Shown in pieces: positions 17,380 through 26,112 of a stretch of 64,000 bases of DNA; within the stretch, counting starts at the first letter, position 1; every line of letters starts with the position of its first letter. The notes under the pieces were generated by a model. It saw only the letters and a list, made by a program, of their open reading frames with translations. It was not told the DNA's origin and did not search any database. A program made the translations under genes and the position numbers. Location: positions 1 through 64,000 of the forward strand of contig NZ_JBNAGK010000017.1 in NCBI RefSeq assembly GCF_049803835.1. Direction: 5' to 3'. Source of the stretch: Pacificoceanicola sp049803835. Lineage in GTDB: Bacteria; Pseudomonadota; Alphaproteobacteria; Rhodobacterales; Rhodobacteraceae.

Positions 17380-18030
17380 TCAGACGGTTTCGTCGAGTGC
17401 GGCGAGAACGGCATCGCCGCCCGCGTAGAGGGTCTGGCCGTCGACGACACGCGTGCGCTGCGCGTCGCGGATCACCAGCTGGGGCACACCGCGCAGACCG
17501 AGACTCTGCATGGCCCGCTGTCCCTCGACGATCCGCCGGTCGGTCTCGGCGGCAAGCGCCGGGTCGTTGTCGATGGCGGCTGCCAGGTCGGCTTCCGCCA
17601 CTGCGCCGCCCGCGATCCGCGCGGCTATCCGGGCGACGATGTCGGTGCGCGAGGTGTCGTGACCCTCGACATAACGGGCGATCTGTGCCGCGTGCAGGAA
17701 ACGGGGCTCCAGCGCCGGACCGACCTGCCCGAGTGCCACAAGGGCTCGGGTCAGCGGCAGCGACGAAAACATGCCGTTCGGCGCACGCATGACGCCGGTA
17801 TGATACGCGTCGCTAAAGCGCTGGCCGGTGAGCTCCTGAATCCGGATGTCGTTGGCGTAGGCATGATCGGCGATTGTCGCGACGGGCCGGGGCGCAGCGA
17901 ATAACCCGGTGGGCATCATCGTCAGCTGCACGGTCTCCGTTTCGGACATTTTCCTGATCGCCGGGGCGGCGGCATAGCACCAGCCGCAGAGCGGATCGAA
18001 CAGGTAGGTAAACTGGGTCTTGGCGGTCAT
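17380..18030 (-). CDS. DsbA-family (FrnE-like) thioredoxin-fold protein
   Basis: Predicted cytosolic protein of 216 aa, without a signal peptide. The redox motif C-G-W-C lies near residue 15 (FDPLCGWCYAAAP) and the cis-proline loop at GVPQLVI near residue 185. The layout matches the FrnE/DsbA-like family in which the thioredoxin fold carries a helical insert (about residues 50-160). These proteins act as disulfide oxidoreductases or in oxidative stress. It starts at ATG 18030 behind GGAAAGG. It forms an operon with the NAD(P)-binding protein downstream. Confidence 0.82.
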   Translation of the reverse strand: MTAKTQFTYLFDPLCGWCYAAAPAIRKMSETETVQLTMMPTGLFAAPRPVATIADHAYANDIRIQELTGQRFSDAYHTGVMRAPNGMFSSLPLTRALVALGQVGPALEPRFLHAAQIARYVEGHDTSRTDIVARIAARIAGGAVAEADLAAAIDNDPALAAETDRRIVEGQRAMQSLGLRGVPQLVIRDAQRTRVVDGQTLYAGGDAVLAALDETV

Positions 18031-18128
18031 GTCGGGTCCTTTCCGTGTCTGAAGCCTATTTGGAATTTCCTGTTTCGAAGATAAACAGCCAGCGAGTATC
18101 AATACTGTTGCATGAAGTGAGCAAATCC

Positions 18129-19031
18129 ATGCTGGACCGGATCATCGCCGCGCGGGTCTTTCTCGAAACTGTTGAGCGCGGCAGCGCCACCGCCGCGGCC
18201 GAAGCACTCGGCATCTCGCGCGCCATGGCCTCGCGTTACCTGGCCGCGATGGAGGATTGGGCGGGCACGCGGCTGCTGCATCGCTCGACCCGCAGGCTCT
18301 CCCTGTCTCCCGCGGGCGAGAACGCGCTGGTCCGGTGCCGCGAGCTGGTCGAGATCGCCGACAGCATAGCCGACCAGTCCGAGGCCGCAGAAACGCCGCA
18401 GGGCGAGCTGCGCGTGGCAATGCCGGGATTGCTGGCGGATGCGGTTTTTCTGCCTCTGGCGCAGGGGTTTGCCGAGCGCTTTCCGAGGGTGTCCATCGAC
18501 CTTCAGGTCACGGACCGGATCGTGGACCTGGTTCAGGACCGGATCGACGTCTCCCTTCGAATTACCGCCACGCTCGACCGTGCGGTGATTGCGCGGCGGC
18601 TGGGCGAGGTCGGCTCGGTGCTCTGCGCAGCGCCGGACCTGCTGGCTCGGATCGGCCATCCGTCCGGCCCCGAGGAACTGGCCAGCCTGCCTTGCCTGAC
18701 CTACGGCCAGTTCGGCGGCCGCACCTGGGTTCTGAGTGGACCGGACAAGACCGTGCGTGTCGAGGTTGGCGGACCGCTGCGGACCAACCAGGCCCTGCTG
18801 TTGCAACGCGCCGCCATCGGCGGATTGGGGATAGCCATGCTTCCGGCTTTTTCCGCCGCTCCGCATATGATCGAGGGCCGGTTGGTGCGCGTCCTGCCGG
18901 ACTGGAGCCTGCCCGGGCTGTCGCTCTATGCCCTTTACGCCTCGCGGCGAAATCTGCCCTGCGCCACCCGTGCCTTCATCGACTTTGTCGCCGAAGCCAT
19001 CGCGCGGGACCCGGTGTTCCGTCGGTCCTGA
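18129..19031 (+). CDS. LysR-family transcriptional regulator
   Basis: Regulator of 300 aa: N-terminal winged helix-turn-helix (ARVFLETVERGSATAAAEAL, residues 7-26, then RAMASRYLAAMED) and a substrate-binding effector domain from about residue 90. The ending RNLPCATRAFIDFVAEAI is typical of the large group that controls adjacent oxidoreductases. The ATG at 18129 is preferred to one at 18045 because it gives the standard LysR N-terminus. The divergent DsbA-like/oxidoreductase pair, 98 bp away, is its likely target. Confidence 0.9.
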   Translation: MLDRIIAARVFLETVERGSATAAAEALGISRAMASRYLAAMEDWAGTRLLHRSTRRLSLSPAGENALVRCRELVEIADSIADQSEAAETPQGELRVAMPGLLADAVFLPLAQGFAERFPRVSIDLQVTDRIVDLVQDRIDVSLRITATLDRAVIARRLGEVGSVLCAAPDLLARIGHPSGPEELASLPCLTYGQFGGRTWVLSGPDKTVRVEVGGPLRTNQALLLQRAAIGGLGIAMLPAFSAAPHMIEGRLVRVLPDWSLPGLSLYALYASRRNLPCATRAFIDFVAEAIARDPVFRRS

Positions 19032-19052
19032 TCCGCTGCGCGCGGGCGCGGT

Positions 19053-20117
19053 TCAGCCGCGCCTGTCCTTGCGGTGTTCAAAGGCGTCGATCATGCGGAT
19101 CATCCACGGAATATTGGGCATGAACAGGAAGATCCGCGTGAGCTGGAAAGCGGTCACCAACGCAAGGTCGATCCCGAGGAACTTGGCTGTCAGGGCCATC
19201 TCCGTCACACCGCCCGGCGCGGCTCCCAGGACCAGAACCTCCCAGGGTTGACCGGCCAGCCAGGCAATCGCCACCGCGATGCCGGAGACCAGGCCGAGCA
19301 ACACCAGAGTGCTCAGCAGGATGGCGACCAACTGGCGTTTCTGGTTGACGAAAAGGTCGTGCCGGAAGGTACTGCCAAGCCAGGTGCCAAGGACGATCTG
19401 GGCCAGAGACAGGATTTCCGCCGGGAACGCCGTCGGGTGCAGGCCGATAGCGCTGGCCGCCGCCGAAAACGTGAGCGGCCCGAGGAAATAGGGATTGGAC
19501 AGCCCGAGACGCTTGAAGAGCAGCGCCCCGGCGATTGCGAGAAACGCAAGAAAACCGTTGCCAAGCGGATCGACCGCTCCGCCGCGTATCACACCGGAGC
19601 GGTCGGGCCAACCATCCAGGGCGAAGACCGCGATGGGCACGAGGATCACCACCGCGGCGATGCGCGTGGTCTGCGCAAGGATCACCGGGGCCGGGTCGCA
19701 GCCGTGCCGTTCCGCCATGATTGCCGCTTCGACCGGGCTGGTCGGGAAGGTCGACAGGAAAGCCTGCGACAGTCGGATACCCGTCGTGCGCGCGACGAGG
19801 ATGGCCATGATCCCGGCACAGGCCGCCGACGCCAGCGCGGTTCCGATCATCACCGGCGCGAGCGTCAGCAGCGCCGCCAGCGCGGCGGGGGTAAAGGCCA
19901 GACCCACCTGCGCGGCGATGGTCATCTGTCCGAAGGGGCGGGTCTTGACCGGGACCGTAACCTTGAGCAGGCCCGAGATCGACAGCGCTGCCGACAGCAC
20001 AAGCGGGCCGATCATCCAGGGCAACGGGATACCCAGCCGGGCAAAGCCCCAACCGGCGCAGGTCGCTGCGAGATAGAGGGCCAACAGGGAAAGCAGGGTC
20101 TTGGAGCGCGGCGACAA
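19053..20117 (-). CDS. AbrB-family integral membrane protein (PF05145 type)
   Basis: A polytopic inner-membrane protein of 354 aa with about ten predicted membrane segments. Family landmarks are WMIGPLVLSAALSISG near the N-terminus, FPTSPVEAAIMAERHGCDP in the middle and LGAAPGGVTEMALTAKFLG towards the end, the two AbrB duplication motifs of this family. Despite labels such as ammonia monooxygenase or transition-state regulator, members look like transporters, possibly of carboxylates, and often stand near Tct-type systems, as here. It is convergent with the LysR gene at 19031, 21 bp away. Confidence 0.85.
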   Translation of the reverse strand: MSPRSKTLLSLLALYLAATCAGWGFARLGIPLPWMIGPLVLSAALSISGLLKVTVPVKTRPFGQMTIAAQVGLAFTPAALAALLTLAPVMIGTALASAACAGIMAILVARTTGIRLSQAFLSTFPTSPVEAAIMAERHGCDPAPVILAQTTRIAAVVILVPIAVFALDGWPDRSGVIRGGAVDPLGNGFLAFLAIAGALLFKRLGLSNPYFLGPLTFSAAASAIGLHPTAFPAEILSLAQIVLGTWLGSTFRHDLFVNQKRQLVAILLSTLVLLGLVSGIAVAIAWLAGQPWEVLVLGAAPGGVTEMALTAKFLGIDLALVTAFQLTRIFLFMPNIPWMIRMIDAFEHRKDRRG

Positions 20118-20220
20118 GGGGGAAGTCCTCGGAAGTCTCGGGATAGTCGGACAGGAACGCCCGGGCCACGCCTGCCTTCACAGGTCGGCGGGCCGGTGCG
20201 GCGGAGCCATGGAGAAGGGT

Positions 20221-20622
20221 TTACGCCGTGTCAGGCAGGGGCTGGACGGGAACGGGCTTGCCGTTCGGGTCGAGGGCGACGAAGACAAAATTCGCCTCTG
20301 TCACCTTTTCGCTGAAGCGTGCTTCGCGCGGGCGGCGCCAGGCGTCCACATGGATGGTCATGGATGTTTTTCCGACCCTTGTCAGCGAGGCATACAACGA
20401 GACTTCGTCCCCGACCTTGACCGGGCGGTGAAAGATCATGCCGTCGACCGCGATGGTTGCGCTGCGCCCCCCCGAGGTAAAGGCCGCGACCGTCCCGGCG
20501 GCCAGGTCCATCTGGCTCATCAGCCAGCCGCCAAAGATGTCGCCTGCCGGGTTCGTGTCGGCGGGCATGGCGATGGTTCGGATGGTCGGGTCGCTGGTCG
20601 GCGGCTGTTCGGAAACGGTCAT
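20221..20622 (-). CDS. Acyl-CoA thioesterase, hotdog fold (YciA-like)
   Basis: Cytosolic thioesterase of 133 aa that hydrolyses acyl-CoAs. The YciA/BACH signature is seen: PADTNPAGDIFGGWLMSQMD (residues 19-38, with the catalytic Asp), then FHRPVKVGDEVSLYA and ARFSEKVTEANFVFVALD. It starts at ATG 20622 and is divergent from the fused beta-oxidation gene at 20806, which suggests a role in adjusting the CoA pool during fatty or dicarboxylic acid breakdown. Confidence 0.88.
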   Translation of the reverse strand: MTVSEQPPTSDPTIRTIAMPADTNPAGDIFGGWLMSQMDLAAGTVAAFTSGGRSATIAVDGMIFHRPVKVGDEVSLYASLTRVGKTSMTIHVDAWRRPREARFSEKVTEANFVFVALDPNGKPVPVQPLPDTA

Positions 20623-20805
20623 TGGCTTGTCCTGTTCCAGGGTCTGAGACCGCCCTCGGGACGCTCCTGACCGGGATTGCTTGCGCACAGCATACTTAAT
20701 CCTTGGCTGGCCTGAACCCAACCAATGGTTTGGTCACGGCAAACCGGCTGCACAGTATACCCCACCAAACGCCGCGTGGCGGCATTTGCAAGGGAGGGAA
20801 TGCGC

Positions 20806-22758
20806 ATGGCTGATGTATCTGTCGACATTAGGGATGGGCTTGGCTGGGTTACCATCGACAATCCTCCGGTGAATGCCATCGGGCGCGGCGTGCGGCAAGG
20901 TTTGCTGGATGTGGCGATGCAGCTGCGGGAGACGGACGTCCGGGCCGTGGTGCTGACAGGGGCTGGGAGCGCCTTCGTGGCCGGCGCGGATATCCGCGAG
21001 CTCGGCCAGACGCCGGTTGCACCTTTCCTGCCCGACGTGCTCACAGCGATTGCCGCCTCGCCGGTGCCTTGGGTTGCGGCCCTGGGCGGTGTGGCGCTTG
21101 GCGGTGGCCTGGAGTTGGCGATGGCCTGCCATTCGCGGATTGCGGTCGCCGGGGCCAAGGTCGGTTTGCCGGAAGTCAATATCGGGATCATTCCCGGGTC
21201 CGGTGGCACGGTGCGCCTGCCGCGTCTCGTGCCCATGACCACGGCGATCAGGCTCGCCACGGGAGGCAAGCCGATTGCGGCACAAGACGCCTTTGAGGCC
21301 GGGTTGATAGACCGCGTGGCGCAGGGCGATCTGCTGACCGAGGCCGCCGAAATGGCCCTCGACCTGGCTGCGGCCGGGCGACCCGTACCGGCGCTGGACC
21401 GGGATCTGGTGGCAGGAGAGGCCATCGACTGGGACGCGCAGGAGGCTTTGCTGCGCAAGCGCAGCCGGGGCGCGGCTGCCCCGTTGGAGGCGCTCGCGGC
21501 GCTGAAATCTGCGGCGGAGAACCCCGTCGACGTGGCGCTGGCGGCCGAGCGCGAGCGGTTCCTGCGACTCGCCGCGTCAGAGGAGGCAGCGGCTCTGCGG
21601 CATGTGTTCTTTGCGGAGCGCGGTGCGGGGCAGGCGCTGAAACAGGCAGAGGCGAGCCCGGCGGACCTGTCGCGTGTCGGCGTGATCGGCGGCGGCACGA
21701 TGGGGGCGGGGATCGCCACGGCGCTGTTGCTGTCGGGATCGCAGGTGTGCCTGGTCGAGCGCGACGCCGCCGCCGCCAGCCTCGCCGGGACACGCGTGGC
21801 GCAGACCATTGCCGCCAGCGTGAAGCGCGGCGCGGTGAGTGCGGCCAGGGGTGATGCGGCGCTGGCCGAACTGAGCACCGATACGGATTACATGGCCCTG
21901 ACCGATTGCCCTCTGGTGATCGAGGCGGTGTTCGAGGACATGGGCGTCAAGCGCGAGGTCTTCGACAGGCTGGATGCGGTGATGCCCGCCGAGGCGATCC
22001 TCGCGACGAACACGTCCTATCTGGATGTGAACGTCCTGGCGGCAACGACGAAGGACCCTTCGCGCATTCTCGGGCTGCATTTCTTTTCGCCCGCGCATGT
22101 CATGAAGCTGCTCGAAGTGGTCCGGGGCGATGCGACCGGCGCACGGGCACTGGCGACGGGCGGCGCTCTGGCGAAACGCCTGCGCAAGATCCCGGTGGTG
22201 GCCGGGGTTTGCGACGGTTTCATCGGCAACCGGATCATGGCGGCCTACCGGCGCGATTGCGAGTTCATGCTGGAGGAGGGCGCCCTGCCGCAGGAGGTCG
22301 ACGCGGCCATGGAGGCCTTCGGCTTTGCCATGGGGATCTATGCCGTGCAGGACATGAGCGGGCTGGACATCGCCTGGGCGCAGCGCAAGGCCCGTGCGGC
22401 GCAGCGCGATCCGGCGGAGCGCTACGCCCATATTGCCGACCGGCTGTGCGAGGCCGGGCGACTCGGGCGCAAGACCGGCAAGGGCTGGTACGATTACAGC
22501 TCCGGCAAGGCCGAGACCGATCCGGAGGTCACCCGGATCATCGAAGCGGAAAGCGCCAGGGCCGGGCGGACGCGCAGGGCGTTCACGGAAGCAGAAATCA
22601 TCACCCGCATCCTGACGTCCATGCAGCGCGAGGGGCAGGCGGTCCTCGACGAGGGAATCGCCGAAGGGCCGGACGACATCGATGTGGTCATGATCACCGG
22701 CTACGGCTTCCCGCGTCACAAGGGTGGGCCGATGTACATGGCGCGCAGGGCACGCTGA
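20806..22758 (+). CDS. Fused enoyl-CoA hydratase / 3-hydroxyacyl-CoA dehydrogenase
   Basis: Bifunctional beta-oxidation enzyme of 650 aa. Residues 1-180 form the crotonase domain, with FVAGADIREL as first oxyanion site and GLPEVNIGIIPGSGGTVRLP carrying the catalytic Glu. The dehydrogenase half starts near residue 285 with VGVIGGGTMGAGIATAL, then NTSYLDV, the catalytic His in GLHFFSPAHVMKLLE and CDGFIGNRI. The ATG at 20806 is preferred to 20800 because AGGGAGG then has normal spacing. The protein stops at GGPMYMARRAR, where relatives continue for about 40 more residues, so the C-terminus seems cut short. It resembles peroxisomal-type multifunctional enzymes more than E. coli FadB. Confidence 0.9.
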   Translation: MADVSVDIRDGLGWVTIDNPPVNAIGRGVRQGLLDVAMQLRETDVRAVVLTGAGSAFVAGADIRELGQTPVAPFLPDVLTAIAASPVPWVAALGGVALGGGLELAMACHSRIAVAGAKVGLPEVNIGIIPGSGGTVRLPRLVPMTTAIRLATGGKPIAAQDAFEAGLIDRVAQGDLLTEAAEMALDLAAAGRPVPALDRDLVAGEAIDWDAQEALLRKRSRGAAAPLEALAALKSAAENPVDVALAAERERFLRLAASEEAAALRHVFFAERGAGQALKQAEASPADLSRVGVIGGGTMGAGIATALLLSGSQVCLVERDAAAASLAGTRVAQTIAASVKRGAVSAARGDAALAELSTDTDYMALTDCPLVIEAVFEDMGVKREVFDRLDAVMPAEAILATNTSYLDVNVLAATTKDPSRILGLHFFSPAHVMKLLEVVRGDATGARALATGGALAKRLRKIPVVAGVCDGFIGNRIMAAYRRDCEFMLEEGALPQEVDAAMEAFGFAMGIYAVQDMSGLDIAWAQRKARAAQRDPAERYAHIADRLCEAGRLGRKTGKGWYDYSSGKAETDPEVTRIIEAESARAGRTRRAFTEAEIITRILTSMQREGQAVLDEGIAEGPDDIDVVMITGYGFPRHKGGPMYMARRAR

Positions 22759-22931
22759 CGCGATTGCGGCCCGGACGACGGCGGAAAACGGCGGCAATCC
22801 GAGCCACCAGGCCAATCCCCGATACGGGCAAGGCAAACAAATGCTCAGTTCACGGACCGGGCTCCGGTCTGGGACACTGGGGGCAAGGAGTTCTGCCAGG
22901 ACCCACAGGGATGCTGGCAAGGGAGGATGAA

Positions 22932-23432
22932 ATGGAAGACTACAAGAATGCCCTCGGCTGGCGGCTGCGCCGGGATGTTCTCCGCGGCTCTTTGCCGGTA
23001 TTGGACCTGGTGGCCTGTGCCGCCCTTCTGGTCCTGTTCTGGCAATATTTCTCGCAGGCGTCCGCCCTGCCGGCCCCACTCAACAAGATCGACATCGGCG
23101 CGGGCGGTTTTCCCACCCTGCTGGCGCTCGCGACGCTGATCGCCATTGTCGCGGTGGCCGTCGCTGCGGTCATTCGCATGTTCGACCCGCTGCCGGTCAC
23201 CTGGGTTTCGATCCGGCGGCCGGTTTTCGTCCTGGTGACGGTCGGGCTGCTGGTCCTTCAGTCTATCTATTTCGAGACCCTGGGCACCCTGCCCAGCGTG
23301 CTGATCTTTGCCGTTCTGACGATGTTGGCCTGCGGCGAACGCCGCCCGGTGCACCTGATCGGCGTGCCGCTCGCCCTCGGGGCCTTCATCTACGTCGTCT
23401 TCAAACTGGCGCTCGCCGTCAACCTGCCGTGA
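22932..23432 (+). CDS. tctB: Tripartite tricarboxylate transporter small membrane subunit (TctB)
   Basis: Small inner-membrane subunit of a TTT-type secondary carboxylate importer, 166 aa with four predicted membrane segments (about residues 22-41, 53-77, 92-112 and 136-160). The sequence LPAPLNKIDIGAGGFPTLLA between the first two segments, with its G-x-G-x-FP core, is typical of TctB. The ATG at 22932 has GGGAGG five bases upstream. It is followed nine bases later by tctA. Confidence 0.88.
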   Translation: MEDYKNALGWRLRRDVLRGSLPVLDLVACAALLVLFWQYFSQASALPAPLNKIDIGAGGFPTLLALATLIAIVAVAVAAVIRMFDPLPVTWVSIRRPVFVLVTVGLLVLQSIYFETLGTLPSVLIFAVLTMLACGERRPVHLIGVPLALGAFIYVVFKLALAVNLP

Positions 23433-23441
23433 GGAACAAAC

Positions 23442-24938
23442 ATGCTTGAGAGTCTGGCAATCGGTTTTTCCGCGTTCGGCGATCCAATGGTCTGGTTCGC
23501 CCTCGTCTTCGGCGCGCTGGCAGGCTACCTGATCGGGGCGATCCCCGGTCTTGGCCCGAGTCTTGGCGTCGCGCTTCTGATCCCCTTCACCTACGGCATG
23601 GACCCGGTGGTCTCCATCGTCGGCCTCGTCGCGCTCTATGCAGCGGCGGAATATGGCGGCGCGATCACCGCGATCCTGATCAACTCGCCCGGCACGGCGG
23701 CGGCGGTCGCGACATCCTGGGACGGCTATCCGCTGACCCAGCAGGGCCGGACCGGCGAGGCGCTGACCGTCTCGATCCTGTCCTCCGGCGCGGGCATCTT
23801 CATCTCGACGCTGCTGCTGATCGTCACGGCGGTTCCGCTGTCGGAGTTTGCGCTGCGCTTCGGTCCCGGTGAATATTTCGCGCTGGCGCTTGTCGGTCTG
23901 AGCCTGGTGGCCGGTCTGTCGGACGGCTCGCCGCTCAAGGGGACAGTCGCCATGGGCATCGGCCTTGCGCTGGCGACCATCGGGCTGGACGTTCAGACCG
24001 GCACGCCGCGTTTTACCATGGGCAATCCGGAGTTCTTCGAAGGCCTGCCGCTGGTGCCGGTCCTGCTCGGGCTTTACGCCCTGTCCGAAGTGCTGTTCAT
24101 GATCGAGGACGGCCCGTCGGAGAAACTGAAGAGCACGCCGATCGGCGGCCTTCTGGCGCTGCCGGTCAAGTCGATCCTTGGCCTGAAGACGGCGATCCTG
24201 CGCAGCTCGGTGCTGGGCTATGCGATTGGCGTGATCCCGGGAGCGGGCGCATCCATCGCGTCGTTCGTTTCCTACGCGGTGTCCAAGCGCATGTCGAAGA
24301 CACCTGAGAAATTCGGCAAGGGATCGCTCGAAGGCGTGGCGTCGTCCGAGGCAGCGAACAACTCGGCCGTGGCCGGGGCCATGGCACCGCTGCTGGCGCT
24401 GGGTATTCCCGGCTCGCCGACGACAGCCATCATGATCGGGGCCCTCATGGTGCAAGGCATCCAGCCGGGACCGCTTCTGTTCACCAAGGCGCCCGAGATC
24501 CCCTACACCATCTTCGCCTCGCTCTGGATCGGTGTGCCGATCATGGTGCTCATCGGTCTGGCCGGCGCCAAGATCTGGGCGCGTGTCGCGAACATCCCGC
24601 GTCCGGTGATCGCGGCCATCGTGGCGGGCATCTGCTATGTCGGGGCCTACGCCTCGCACACCACGATGTTCCCGGTTCACGTGATGACGGTCTTCGGCAT
24701 ACTTGGATACATCCTGCGAAAGCTGGAAATCCCGCTGGCTCCGATCATCCTGGCGCTGGTTCTGGGCGAGATGATGGAAACCAATTTCCGCCGCGCGCTG
24801 ATCTCGAACAAGGGCGAGTGGGACATCTTCTACACCTCGCCGATGACCGTGATCCTGATGCTGATCGCTGTTCTGGCCTTTGTCCTGCCGGGGGTGTCGC
24901 GACTGCGCGCCCGCCGGGCCAAGGCGCAGGCTCTTTGA
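23442..24938 (+). CDS. tctA: Tripartite tricarboxylate transporter large membrane subunit (TctA)
   Basis: Main permease of the TTT system, 498 aa with about eleven membrane segments. The two characteristic repeats are visible: GALAGYLIGAIPGLGPSLGV near residue 25 and YAIGVIPGAGASIASFVSYA near residue 260; LLALGIPGSPTTAIMIGALM (near 316) is the second conserved core. It carries the imported acid with proton or sodium. It is followed by tctC and by a block of CoA-dependent catabolic genes, which together define one uptake and breakdown unit. Confidence 0.94.
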   Translation: MLESLAIGFSAFGDPMVWFALVFGALAGYLIGAIPGLGPSLGVALLIPFTYGMDPVVSIVGLVALYAAAEYGGAITAILINSPGTAAAVATSWDGYPLTQQGRTGEALTVSILSSGAGIFISTLLLIVTAVPLSEFALRFGPGEYFALALVGLSLVAGLSDGSPLKGTVAMGIGLALATIGLDVQTGTPRFTMGNPEFFEGLPLVPVLLGLYALSEVLFMIEDGPSEKLKSTPIGGLLALPVKSILGLKTAILRSSVLGYAIGVIPGAGASIASFVSYAVSKRMSKTPEKFGKGSLEGVASSEAANNSAVAGAMAPLLALGIPGSPTTAIMIGALMVQGIQPGPLLFTKAPEIPYTIFASLWIGVPIMVLIGLAGAKIWARVANIPRPVIAAIVAGICYVGAYASHTTMFPVHVMTVFGILGYILRKLEIPLAPIILALVLGEMMETNFRRALISNKGEWDIFYTSPMTVILMLIAVLAFVLPGVSRLRARRAKAQAL

Positions 24939-24951
24939 CCAAGATTCGAGT

Positions 24952-24993
24952 CCCCGTTGCCTGACAAACCCTCAGTTCACTTGGGCAACGGGG
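24952..24993 (+). other. Hairpin between tctA and tctC
   Basis: CCCCGTTGCC (24952-24961) and GGCAACGGGG (24984-24993) form a perfect 10-bp stem with a 22-base loop in the 117-bp gap before the binding-protein gene. No U-run follows. It may protect or partly terminate the transcript so that tctC is made at a different level from tctBA. Confidence 0.5.
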
Positions 24994-25055
24994 AGACGGA
25001 AACTGCACCGGCGCACGAGCGCCACGATATCCGAAGACTGCTATGGGAGGAAAAT

Positions 25056-26048
25056 ATGGCAATCTCGAACCTCAAGAAAATCATGCTGGGCCTGACTTGC
25101 GCCGCGACGCTGGCCCTGGGTGTGGCACAGGGCGCCGCCGCCGAGGACTGGGCCCCGGAAGGTCCCGTCGAATTCGTTCTGCACACGAAGCCGGGCGGCG
25201 GCGTCGACGTTTATGCCCGCACGCTGGCCAAGGAACTTGAGCCGATCATCGGCCAGACGGTCGTCATCGTGAACACCCCCGGCGGCGGCGGGGCGACCCA
25301 GATGGCCAAGGTGCGCACGGCCAAGCCGGACGGCCTGACCCTCGGCGTCAACACCGTCACCCATTTCACCGGGATGCTGACCAACCTGCGCGGCACCTTC
25401 TCGCCCGATGATTTCGAATGGATCGCCCTGTCGCAGATCGACCCGATCCTGTTCTTCGTGGCCAAGGACGCCGAGATGAACTCGATCACCGACCTGGTGG
25501 AGCTGGCAAAGACCAAGGGCGGCGAGATCAACATCGGCGGGTTCGGCCCGGTCGGCTCGATGCAGAACATCGGCATGACCATGCTCGAAGAATCCGCGGG
25601 CGTGAAGTTCAACTGGGTCGCTTTTGAATCCACCCCGGACATCATCGCGGCTGTTCTCGGCGGCCACGTGGACGTCGGTGTCTCGAACCTCGGACCGGCC
25701 CTCGAGTTCTTCGAAGCCGACCGCTTGAAGGGCCTCGGGGTTCTTGGCGAGAAGCGCCTCGGTACGCTGCCCGACATGCAGACTTTCGGCGAGCAGGGCT
25801 ATGACGTCGACACCAACTGGCTGCAGGTTCGCGGCGTCTTTGGTCCCAAGGGCATGCCGGTCGAGTTGCAGCAGCAGATCGCCGATGCGATCCACAAGGC
25901 GATGGCGACGGACAGCTACCAGACCTATGCCCGCGCCTCGGGTGTCGAGGACAGCGATTACGGCCCGGTCGAGTATGCCGAATTCGTCAGGAACCTGACG
26001 GCGCTTGCAGAGAAGCAGCTCACCGCCGCGGGCTTCATCTCCAACTGA
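25056..26048 (+). CDS. tctC: Tripartite tricarboxylate transporter substrate-binding protein (TctC/Bug)
   Basis: Periplasmic receptor of 330 aa delivering its acid ligand to TctAB. A signal peptide covers about residues 1-29 (cleavage near AAAEDW). Bug-family landmarks: HTKPGGGVDVYARTLAKELE, VNTPGGGGATQMAKV, then FGPVGSMQNIGMTMLE and LGGHVDVGVSNLGP, where the conserved loop and Asp contact the carboxylate ligand. It starts at ATG 25056 behind GGGAGG. The orphan receptor at 43799-44782 is a close paralogue. A small inverted repeat follows the stop (CCCCGCC 26060-26066, GGCGGGG 26078-26084). Confidence 0.92.
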   Translation: MAISNLKKIMLGLTCAATLALGVAQGAAAEDWAPEGPVEFVLHTKPGGGVDVYARTLAKELEPIIGQTVVIVNTPGGGGATQMAKVRTAKPDGLTLGVNTVTHFTGMLTNLRGTFSPDDFEWIALSQIDPILFFVAKDAEMNSITDLVELAKTKGGEINIGGFGPVGSMQNIGMTMLEESAGVKFNWVAFESTPDIIAAVLGGHVDVGVSNLGPALEFFEADRLKGLGVLGEKRLGTLPDMQTFGEQGYDVDTNWLQVRGVFGPKGMPVELQQQIADAIHKAMATDSYQTYARASGVEDSDYGPVEYAEFVRNLTALAEKQLTAAGFISN

Positions 26049-26112
26049 GGCGCGTCTCTCCCCGCCTGGCCCACCCGGGCGGGGACCCTACCGTAGCGAA
26101 CAGGAACACCAC

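Noticed and set aside
22845..24680. Minus-strand open frame of 611 codons opposite tctB and tctA
   Set aside because: Composition dominated by Asp, Arg, Gln and Gly, no domain, fully antisense to two transporter genes; a shadow.
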